Below are positions 56,503-64,000 of a DNA stretch of 64,000 bases, one piece after another (positions within the stretch are counted from its first letter, which is position 1; every line of letters starts with the position of its first letter). A model generated the notes under the pieces. It saw nothing but the letters and a program-made list of their open reading frames with translations, was not told the origin of the DNA and searched no databases. Location: positions 124,001-188,000 of the forward strand of contig NW_008806291.1 in NCBI RefSeq assembly GCF_000400465.1, given 5' to 3'. This stretch comes from Wallemia ichthyophaga EXF-994 (Eukaryota; Basidiomycota; Wallemiomycetes; Wallemiales; Wallemiaceae). The position numbers were made by a program, and so were the translations under genes.

Positions 56503-57510
56503 TTATATCACATTTAACTCGTTCATTTGTTGTCCGTCGAGTGGTTGTGCTGAGGTTGTTTATCGGTGTCGGCGTGGTTGATGTCATGGATGCGCTGATA
56601 GCGATGTAGCGATGATTGCAGATGAGGAAGGAATAAAAGTGCCATTTACTCTCAGAAACTCCCGAGAATTTCCTGTCTAACTTTATCTCAGTCATCTGCT
56701 CACTACCGCGTTGAATTACTCTACTACTACCTATCTCATTTCAAACACTGATTTATGACTTTTGATGATCTCCAAATGGAAAAACAGAATAAATAGTCTT
56801 GAATGAGCCTTACAAGAATTTACCAGAATTATTGTTCTTAGACTCCAATCGCGCCCTGTAGGTTGCTCGGAAGTTTTGATCCGACATCGCTCCAGGGCAG
56901 GCTAAAGGATAGATGCGAAGGATTTCACGCGCTTTATCGATAGAAGAAAACAGTATTAGCTGAATTGGACCACAAGCACCCAATGTTTCATTTATACGGC
57001 TTTATTATCGCGATTTACATTCTCCGACAAATGGCGTCCACAGGACTTAGTGCTGGCTCCAAGGAGAAAGTATTGCCATTATAAATATATTCAAATCTAT
57101 TGAATGCATTTGATGCAACAAGAAATAGGGGTCAGACTAATTCTGAAATCGGGTCTTTGGCTGGACAGTGCAATTCGAGATGTCAAATTATGGGAGTGGA
57201 GTAAATGAAATGTTGCGTTGGAAATATTCAAGCCACTATAGTAGGTTTGTGTATTTTTAGATAGCAAATTACTGTCCGTGTAGATGTAGCACGCCATATG
57301 TAGCTGGACGAGAGCAGAGCATATCACTGCGTTATTCATATAGATATTCACATAAGCACTCTATAGCCTTCTCGCACACTCGTTTGTTAGCTTCTGCTAC
57401 GGCCATTGGTCGTATTTGCAGCTGTTCTATTGGAATTGGCAAGCCATATCACACTTGCAAGCATTGATAATGAAGTGGTATTATATGTAACTCTATGAAC
57501 ACCCAGCTAC
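56503..57510. other. Intergenic region with decayed repeat copy 3
   Basis: About 1 kb between convergent genes. Copy 3 of the decayed repeat (minus orientation) covers roughly 56.85-57.25 kb. The remaining sequence, including a short ORF without similarity at 57097-57351, is unassigned. Confidence 0.6.
56850..57250 (-). repeat. Decayed dispersed repeat, copy 3 (partial)
   Basis: Blocks in reverse complement: 57130-57190 (aligns with the tctcgaaatgca block), 57033-57065 (ccagcactaagtcctgtgga) and 56857-56897 (gagcgatgtcggatcaaaac). They occur in the same order as in copy 1 when read on the minus strand. The fourth block of copies 1 and 2 was not found, so the copy is truncated or more diverged. 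Confidence 0.6.
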
Positions 57511-58080
57511 TCAGTTGCGTTGATCTGATTTGCGTGAGCGTGAGCGTGTACGAAGATTGGGAAGGAGAAAGCAACCCACCAATGCAAACAGCTTCTGCTG
57601 CTCTTCTAGCCTACAGAGTGGATGAGTGGATTCTGCGACGTGTTCGTCTGGCATCCAAATGTTGAAATCCGTGAAAGTGTGTCCGGTTGAGTGGAAGGTC
57701 TGACGCGTGTCCTGATGAGTGTATGGGATTGATTGATTGTCGTGATTGTCGTTATCCGAATTCTGGGTTGAATGCGCATCGAACGAGTCGTTGTGATCGA
57801 CATCCTCGTCATTATCGTCATCCATCGAATATTTGGTGGATTTGACGCGTTTCTTGGGCTGCATTGGTTGTATATCTGGTAGAACCTCCTTTACGCACAT
57901 TCCAATCATTCCCTCACCCAGTTTCGCGCCCTTGGCTGTTATCCTGCGTCCTCTAAACGCAGCTACGTTATTTACGCGATGGAAGTAAGTGCTTATATCA
58001 GCGACGCCCTCGTAATCAATAGAAAATGGCAATAAATTTGGCTCCACTTTCCTATCGGATTTCTTCTCCACTTGGATCAT
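57511..58080 (-). CDS. RNH203: RNase H2 subunit C (Rnh203-like)
   Basis: Single exon, 189 aa from MIQVEKKSD; a TTG-started extension of 5 codons is ignored. Conserved N-terminal half of the subunit: PNLLPFSIDYEGVADISTYF and FRGRRITAKGAKLGEGMIG. A variable acidic linker (DDDNDEDVDHNDS) and then FTDFNIWMPDEHV complete the fold. RNase H2 cuts RNA-DNA hybrids and single ribonucleotides in DNA; the C subunit supports the triple-barrel complex with subunit B. Its ATG lies 24 bp from the divergent NTO1 ATG. Confidence 0.8.
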   Translation of the reverse strand: MIQVEKKSDRKVEPNLLPFSIDYEGVADISTYFHRVNNVAAFRGRRITAKGAKLGEGMIGMCVKEVLPDIQPMQPKKRVKSTKYSMDDDNDEDVDHNDSFDAHSTQNSDNDNHDNQSIPYTHQDTRQTFHSTGHTFTDFNIWMPDEHVAESTHPLCRLEEQQKLFALVGCFLLPNLRTRSRSRKSDQRN

Positions 58081-58104
58081 CGTCTTGGACAGCAACAGCC
58101 ATTA

Positions 58105-61100
58105 ATGTCGGCAGCTGAGAAATCTACAGCGGTGCCGGTCGCCCAGTTTAAGCTGGTAAATGACAGCACGCTGGACAACAAAGTACTAGACACGTCGATG
58201 GCTGCGTTTGGCTGTAAGTTGGCCAGCTGCCTGATATCATCGCATTGACGCAGCCCGCAGACAATACAGTGGATGATATTTACACGCAGTCCAAGGCGTA
58301 TCAGAGGTATATCGAGCCTTTAGAAGATGAATTGAACCAGCAAGTCGAGTACGATATGGATGAGCAGGATAAGATTTGGCTCGACGATCTCAACAAGTTC
58401 CGTAACTCCATCCAGATCGCTGGTGTGTCTTACGAGATTTTTGAAATTATCGTCGATCGTCTCGAGAAGGAGTTCCTCGATCTACAGAAGAAGTTACCGC
58501 AGAAGACACCGAAACACGCGTTCATCGAGGATTCCACGTGCCTTATCTGCAACGACAGCGAGTGCGATAACTCCAACGCTATCGTATTTTGCGATGGCTG
58601 CAATCTGGCTGTCCATCAGGATTGCTACGGCATACCTTATATCCCAGAAGGGCAGTGGCTGTGCAGGAAATGTACTGTCTCGCCCGAGAATCCCGTCTCG
58701 TGCGTTCTCTGTCCCAACGAAGGCGGTGCGTTTAAGCAGACAAACAACGGAGCGTGGGCACACGTGATATGCGCCAACTGGATCCCTGAGACTGGTCTTT
58801 CCAACCCTGTATACCAAGAGCCAGTCGAAGGTGTAGACAGGATACCCAAATCCAGGTGGAAGCTCATTTGTTACATCTGCAAGCAGAAATCTGGTGCGTG
58901 TATACAATGCGATGACAGGGCATGCTTTGTCGCGATGCATCCAACTTGCGCGCAGAAGTTTGGGCTTTTATGCAAAACTCGCAATATTATGCAAGGTGAT
59001 CAGTTGGAGGATACCATCGTTATGAGGGCTTTGTGTCATAGACATCGACCAAAGACGGTTAGAAGCGCTCCTTTGTTTGACTTGGATAAAGACGCCTCTA
59101 TTGTTCCATCACTGGGCGCTGCATCGACTAAAGCAGCTCGAGCTCATAGTCACGCTTTTAATCCTGGTCCTCCACGCGTCCCACAGTACATTATTGATCG
59201 CATTTTGAACCACATCGACACTATCAAATTGGATTACAAGTTGGAGGTTGCGTATGAAGTCACCAAATACTGGGCTTTGAAGAGGGAGAGAAGGAGAGGG
59301 GCTGGTCTTATACGCAGGTTGCATCTTGAGGTTGGTGTGGAATATTCTATCAAAGTTGGTACTAAACACTTGCAGCCCTGGTCAGCCACTGTAAATTCGC
59401 AGCATAGTGAAGCAGACAAGCGACAAAAGTTGGAGGTGAGATGGAAGTCTTTACTCTATTTTAAACACTCACACTGAACAACAGTACTTGGCAGCGATCA
59501 GAGATGATTTAGAACGCGCAAAGAAGCTTGCAGATTTGGTGATAGAGAGGGAGGCAGCTAAGCAGAACCAAGTAAATCATCTGGTCGAGACAATTTTCCA
59601 TTACCTTTTCCCGCACGACAAGGCACTGCGACTGGTTTTCGAGAGGATAGTAGCGTGAGTGGGGGAGAGTGTTATGTGACACAGATACATTCTAACCATA
59701 CATTCAGACTTGACGAGACTGAGCTTTTCGCTGAGCCAGTGTCGCTCACAGATGCACCCAACTACCTAGACGTCATCAAGACGCCGATGGACTGGTCGAC
59801 CATCTACGCGCGCATCGACCGCCGAGCATACACCACCAAGTCACAATTCGTGAGCGATGTGATGACGGTATACGACAACGCGCTGCATTACAACCTCGAA
59901 GGCTCGCCAATATACGTTGAAACGGAGACGCAAAAGGTTCAGTGCATAGAAATATTATCACAGTCTCTCCCCGCAGTAGAGTCGTTCGAGGCTGCGGAAG
60001 GTGTGATAAGGATGCTAAGTGAAGAGCGCGGCGTGGAGAAGATGTTCGATAGCACTCTCTACACGGAACCGTCGCCCGAGCCAGTGGGAGAGAGTGGCGA
60101 CGCAGCAGCCCTGCCCCAACCACCGCGCTCGCGCAGGAGCAAGAAGAGCAAGCGCAAGCGCGAGTATAATCCCGAGCTTCACAAGGCGATGAAGACGGAG
60201 AGAGTAGCTAAACAACGCGCAGAGGCCGATGTAGAACTGCAACGGCTGGTGGAAGCGGGGATGATGAGCAGTCGCAGCATGCGCTCGTCTACCCCAGGTG
60301 AGAAGAGAGAGGGAGAGAGGGAGGGTGGACGACGCGCGTCAGCCTCAGCTTTAGCATCAACGCCGACTTCCACTCCCGCTCCGACTCCGACTCCAAAAAG
60401 CTTACCGGGCAGGTTGCGCGAGGCGGTTAGTGGTGTCGATGCAAGGAGTGCTAGGAGAGGCGGCGCGAACTCGCCCAACATGCCAAGCAAACTTAGCAGC
60501 CAAGTCTTGGAGCAGGAGAAGGAGGAGGAAAATGATCAGGAGGAAGAACAAAAGCAGCCAGAAGGACATCGCAAGACGGAGCTGCACAGTGTCAAGCGAA
60601 GATTAAACGATACTGGGAATGATACCAATAGGGAGGGCGTTCAGTCGAGTGGATCGCCGTCCGTCAGCAATAAGAGGATAAAGCCTGAGATACGCACAAG
60701 AAGTAGCAGGAGGAGCATGGCTGCTGCGGAAGTTGAGCATGTATATGAGAAGGAGAAGGAGAAGGAGCGCGAGAAAGAGAAGGAGAAAGAAGAAGTAAAG
60801 GAGAAAGAAGAAGAGATTGAGAATAATAACCAAATCGAAGAAGCTAAGCAACGGAAAGAGAAGTTTGAAACACCGAGGACGTCGCTCAGAACACGTTCCA
60901 AGGTGGATTCAACGAAAGCGGCGAGCAAGATAAAGAGCAAGATGATTGTTGATGTCGACAAAGACGTAGGAGAGAAAGCGAAAGGTGGTAGGGAAAGCAG
61001 GGCAATAACACCACCTGCTCATGACACACCTTCACGGCCACACCGCCAAACGCGCCAGCCGGCTGAAGTGCGCGAAGCGCAGGAGCAACGGGAGCGATAC

Positions 61101-61628
61101 GAACGGCGACAATCGGCGAGGAAGAAGACGAAGGCACCTATGAATAAGGCAGAAGCGTCATCATCAAGTAAGCTAATTAAGCCGAACAGCAACAACAACA
61201 ATACAACCAACACCAACAACATAAATAACAAAATGAACAAAATGAACACAAAGAAAGAAGCCACCTCTATAACCCACCCAAACGACCACACAGAAACCGA
61301 AAAGTTTACAAGTGGATCACTGGTATGGGCGAAATGGGAGAAATACCCGCACTTCCCGTCTGAGATCTACGACATGAATGATGAGGAAGATATTGAGTAC
61401 ATACCACCAAACGTAATCAAAGCGAAACCGCGATCAAAGTTTGAGTGTTTATTAGTGCGATTCTTTGACAGTAAGAGGACATGGGCGTGGGTGCCCACGC
61501 ATAATCTAATTTCACTTGGATGGGATGAAGTAGATGGTCAGTATCTCGACAGGAGTGTATTTAAGAACACAAAGACATACGATGGGGTGAGGTTGGCGTA
61601 TAGGCGAGCGATGGCAGCTTTGCAGTGA
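58105..61628 (+). CDS. NTO1: BRPF/NTO1-type PHD-bromodomain-PWWP protein (NuA3 complex)
   Basis: Exons are 58105-58213, 58261-59435, 59485-59654 and 59708-61628 (1124 aa). Order: EPL/acidic start, PHD finger (CLICNDSECDNSNAIVFC ... CYGIPYIPEGQWLC), zinc knuckle and extended PHD (CVLCPNEGGAFKQ, HVICANWIPETGL), bromodomain (LFAEPVSLTDAPNYLDVI, DNALHYN), a long Lys/Glu-rich linker, and a C-terminal PWWP domain (GSLVWAKWEKYPHFPSEIY). The set is that of BRPF/NTO1, which directs a MYST acetyltransferase to H3K4me3/H3K36me3 chromatin. The linker includes many KEKEKE repeats. Convergent with ATS1, 15 bp apart. Confidence 0.93.
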
Positions 61629-61643
61629 TGAAGACTAATATTA

Positions 61644-62705
61644 TCAAGTACAAGTGAGTATAAATGATGTAGCGTTTCCAGCGTGTAGATGTGTGGCAGT
61701 GAAAGGGGTAGCAGTGGGTTTGTGTGTGTCGTTGGTATGGCCTAGGCCGAGGTTGCCGTGTTCATTCCAGCCGAAGGACCAGACGGTGTTGTCTGAGGTG
61801 GTGAAGAGGGAGTGTTCGCTGCCAACTGCCAGTTGAGTGATGGAGGGGGTTGTGGTAATGAGAAGGGGAGTGTTTGAGGGAGTGCTGGTGGGTGTGTTGG
61901 GACTAGCGCCTGTCCTGCCCACTGACCACAGAGAGTGACCATCGTACACAACAGTACCACGCCAAGTGCACCCGTAGTCCAAAACACGGGTAAAGGCACC
62001 CAAACTGAGCTGTCCGTGTGTGTTACTCCCCCAGCCAATCAAACCGTCTGCTGAGTGGAGGATAGTGTGCTCTCTCCCGGTCCGCGCACTGAAAATTGGA
62101 GTCTGGGTCGAGAGGAGGAGGTGGGGAGTAGAGAGGAAAGGTTTTCCAGAATTAGCGGGGCTGAGTTGGCCTTTTCGAGAGGCACCCCAGCCAAAGACGT
62201 TGTATGTGTTGGTGTGCAAGTGTCTCAGAATGACGATAATGTGCCGGAAGGAGGAATTAGCGTGGATGAGAGCGTGATTGTGTAAAGGGAGGTTAATGGG
62301 ACTGTGTGGGTGTGTACTAGCCACATCAGCCACGCCTCTGCATCCAAATCCACTATCACCAACGCTTATAAGCAGCGGAGGGAGAGTATTTGACTCGAGA
62401 AAGAAGAAGGAAGTCGACCAACTGGCTAGAATGCGTGTGGTTTGGTGGTTTGGATATAGGCTACTCAACCAATCGAGTTTTGTGAGTGTGCTTATAGAGT
62501 GCCCAGCTAAGCCAAGCTGATTGCAATCATTTAGGCCAGCGCCGTAGACCCGTCGATTAGACAAGATCAGCGTGTGGTTTCCGCCGGTGGATATTTGGCA
62601 GCTACTTTCAAACGACGATACAAATTTAAATTCTGCAAAATCCTCATCGATTGGGCTGAGCTGGTGATTCGAGTTTGAACCGGCGTTGAATAGGAGATAT
62701 GCCAT
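61644..62705 (-). CDS. ATS1: RCC1-repeat protein ATS1
   Basis: Single exon, 353 aa from MAYLLFNAGSNSN. RCC1 blades are visible: GAGLNDCNQLGLAG, VFGWGASRKGQLSP, LIGWGSNTHGQLSLG, SVGRTGASP and VWSFGWNEHGNLGLGH. The short length and blade spacing fit Ats1, which with Kti11 forms a reductase for tRNA wobble-uridine modification and diphthamide synthesis, rather than nuclear RCC1. Its ATG overlaps the first codons of TSF1 on the other strand (62699-62705). Confidence 0.83.
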   Translation of the reverse strand: MAYLLFNAGSNSNHQLSPIDEDFAEFKFVSSFESSCQISTGGNHTLILSNRRVYGAGLNDCNQLGLAGHSISTLTKLDWLSSLYPNHQTTRILASWSTSFFFLESNTLPPLLISVGDSGFGCRGVADVASTHPHSPINLPLHNHALIHANSSFRHIIVILRHLHTNTYNVFGWGASRKGQLSPANSGKPFLSTPHLLLSTQTPIFSARTGREHTILHSADGLIGWGSNTHGQLSLGAFTRVLDYGCTWRGTVVYDGHSLWSVGRTGASPNTPTSTPSNTPLLITTTPSITQLAVGSEHSLFTTSDNTVWSFGWNEHGNLGLGHTNDTHKPTATPFTATHLHAGNATSFILTCT

Positions 62706-63598
62706 CACGCTTAGAGTTGATTAAGCAGCTTAGAAGTAAATTCAATTGCTCAATTAACCAGGCTGTCGCTAGCCTTAATCAAAGTGGCAATGACCTATCC
62801 ACCGCAGAGACAGCGCTGAAATCAATTTTGAACAGCGACAACGCATCTAAAATAAATAAGGCTATGGGCAAGGGCGAAGGAAGTGAAGGTTTGATTGGCA
62901 GTGTTGTTCTTCACAATGGATTCCCTGTTACTGGCGGTGCACCAGCCTTAAACAGGGCTAGAGGTGGTTTACTTGAACTATCCTGTCAATCAGATTTCGT
63001 GGGCAGAACGAACGAGTTCAAGAGGCTGGTTGAGGATGTTACTCATTCGTTGTCATTCCTCGTCGACGCGGATGGATTCACCGATGTAGACGTCAACGGC
63101 TGGTTAGATGCACCTCTGATCAGCTCATCACCCACCTCCACTCCTTCCACTCCCTCAACAGAGTCCATCCATCAAGCAATCACAAAGACGATCGCTAGTG
63201 TCGGTGAAAATATTACCATCAAGCGTTTCACTGCGTTTAACTTACCCAGTGCTAAATCAGCTAACGCAAATATTCGCTCACTAGGCCAATTCACCCATTC
63301 CATCCAACCGAACAGCCATTTTAACGAGAAATCACCCGTACAACTCGGTTTATTGGCTGCTTTGGTTGATTTGGAGGTTAGCGGGGGTGTGAAGGAGGAG
63401 AACGTCCACCAAATGTCACGCAAGATCGCTAGACAGTCAGTTGCGATGCCTTGTTCGAGTGTAGATGAGTTGCTTGAGCAGGAGTTGCTTGGCGGTGTCA
63501 ATGAAGAGAGTGTGAGGGATTATCTGTTAGATTGGTCCACTCAAAACCAAATCGACTCAACAAATGTTAAAGATTTCAGAAGGTGGCATGTCTCTTGA
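62699..63598 (+). CDS. TSF1: Elongation factor Ts (mitochondrial type)
   Basis: Single exon, 299 aa. N-terminal UBA-like helices (LELIKQLRSKFNCSINQAVASL) and core (GGLLELSCQSDFVGRTNEFK) match EF-Ts, which recharges EF-Tu with GTP. A normal mitochondrial presequence is absent: the protein starts MPSRLELIKQL and an in-frame stop lies 12 bases upstream of the ATG. Either an upstream exon supplies the presequence or the import signal is internal. The next gene starts only 23 bp after the stop. Confidence 0.88.
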   Translation: MPSRLELIKQLRSKFNCSINQAVASLNQSGNDLSTAETALKSILNSDNASKINKAMGKGEGSEGLIGSVVLHNGFPVTGGAPALNRARGGLLELSCQSDFVGRTNEFKRLVEDVTHSLSFLVDADGFTDVDVNGWLDAPLISSSPTSTPSTPSTESIHQAITKTIASVGENITIKRFTAFNLPSAKSANANIRSLGQFTHSIQPNSHFNEKSPVQLGLLAALVDLEVSGGVKEENVHQMSRKIARQSVAMPCSSVDELLEQELLGGVNEESVRDYLLDWSTQNQIDSTNVKDFRRWHVS

Positions 63599-63621
63599 TA
63601 AATTTTACTTTTTTTTGTAAC

Positions 63622-64000
63622 ATGACGTCATTGAAAGATAACAGGAATTATTTAGTTGGTGTGGTTTTTGTGGGTGTTGCTAGGTGTGAGTTGGCTACAG
63701 TATAATAACACACACACACACGCACAGATTATACTCGTTGCCATTCTCTGGGTCTGTAGCTATGAATTGACTGATGAAATGTTCAAACTTGGTTACAACA
63801 AGCCTTTCTTGTGAGTTTCCTAGTGCGTTTGAGTCTTTGAACCCTATATAAACGTTTAAACAGCCTCACTTACCTCACTTCCTCCTCATTCTCCCCCTAT
63901 TTGATTCCATATGTCTTGAATCGCAAATCCACTAGAAACCCAGTCATGCTCACACCAAACCAAACATTCCAATTAGCTGTAAAGTTCACTCTCTTTTGGA
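63622..64000 (+). CDS. SLC35F/Yml018c-like membrane transporter, 3' partial
   Basis: Exons within the window are 63622-63669, 63728-63810 and 63864 to the edge. The N-terminus MTSLKDNRNYLVGVVF joined to IILVAILWVCSYELTDEMF forms transmembrane helix 1, then YNKPFFLTYLTSSSFSPYLI opens helix 2. The order and KPFFLTY signature match the SLC35F/Thi74 group of drug/metabolite transporters, often vacuolar. The gene continues beyond 64000. Its ATG lies 23 bp after the EF-Ts stop and is embedded in a palindromic TGACGTCA. Confidence 0.8.
63623..63630 (+). promoter_or_regulatory. TGACGTCA palindrome at the SLC35-like start
   Basis: A perfect CRE/ATF-type palindrome overlaps codons 1-3 of the transporter. 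It could be a bZIP binding site controlling the gene, or merely the coding sequence for Thr-Ser. Confidence 0.35.

Noticed and set aside
1-64000. CRISPR arrays, prophage, operons with Shine-Dalgarno sites
   Set aside because: The window is eukaryotic with spliceosomal introns; no regularly spaced repeats were seen.

Overview
This is a gene-dense stretch of a fungal nuclear chromosome. Almost every gene has spliceosomal introns of about 35-60 nt with GTNNGT-type donors, CTAAC/CTAAT-like branch sites and short branch-to-AG spacing. The gene set (ADA2, BDF1, NTO1, RPT1, TLG2, YPT7, ATG16, GET2, UBA4, a U2AF35 homologue, a GLTSCR1-domain protein) fits a basidiomycete. The very short introns, tiny intergenic gaps, few repeats and low-to-moderate GC are what I would expect of a compact genome such as Wallemia. 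That genus assignment is inference only.

Layout. 1-6.7 kb: partial universal-stress protein, TLG2-type syntaxin, mitochondrial thioredoxin, OMA1, U2AF35, ADA2. 6.7-8.7 kb: intergenic, carrying a decayed repeat. 8.8-14.7 kb: orphan ORF, ZNHIT2-like protein, secreted M20 peptidase (with a 10-N gap in an intron), CUE-Smr protein, HNH protein, ribosomal protein eL33. 14.8-25.5 kb: SAP-domain protein, phosphopantetheinyl transferase, PDCD2/Tsr4, GLTSCR1-domain protein, P-loop kinase, EngB GTPase, F-box protein, DUF2408-like protein. 25.5-30.2 kb: UBA4, cystinosin and a small ORF, framed by a 360-bp near-identical inverted repeat. 30.2-42.7 kb: WDR70, RPS1, an Fpk1-like kinase, F-box protein, GET2-like protein, ATG16, YPT7, BDF1. 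42.7-51.3 kb: tRNA-Arg(CCT), adenosine kinase, RPT1, RIX1, U1 snRNA, VPS9. 51.4-64 kb: a giant two-START protein, RNH203-like protein, NTO1, ATS1, EF-Ts and the 5' part of an SLC35-like transporter.

Genes are mostly housekeeping. Several are packed head to head with start codons within tens of bases: ATG16/YPT7 are 6 bp apart, and ATS1/TSF1 overlap by 7 bp. Functional themes recur: vacuole/endosome traffic (TLG2, VPS9, YPT7, ATG16, cystinosin), chromatin (ADA2, BDF1, NTO1, GLTSCR1) and splicing (U2AF35, U1 snRNA).

The most unusual items are an eL33 gene whose ATG is split by an intron and followed by a 7-nt microexon; a YPT7 gene whose prenylation codons form a consensus 5' splice site; the U1 snRNA gene; and the inverted repeat touching the WDR70 start codon. 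I found no CRISPR, prophage or gene cluster that looks like a new multi-gene system. Exon boundaries were inferred by eye from frame, splice signals and family conservation.
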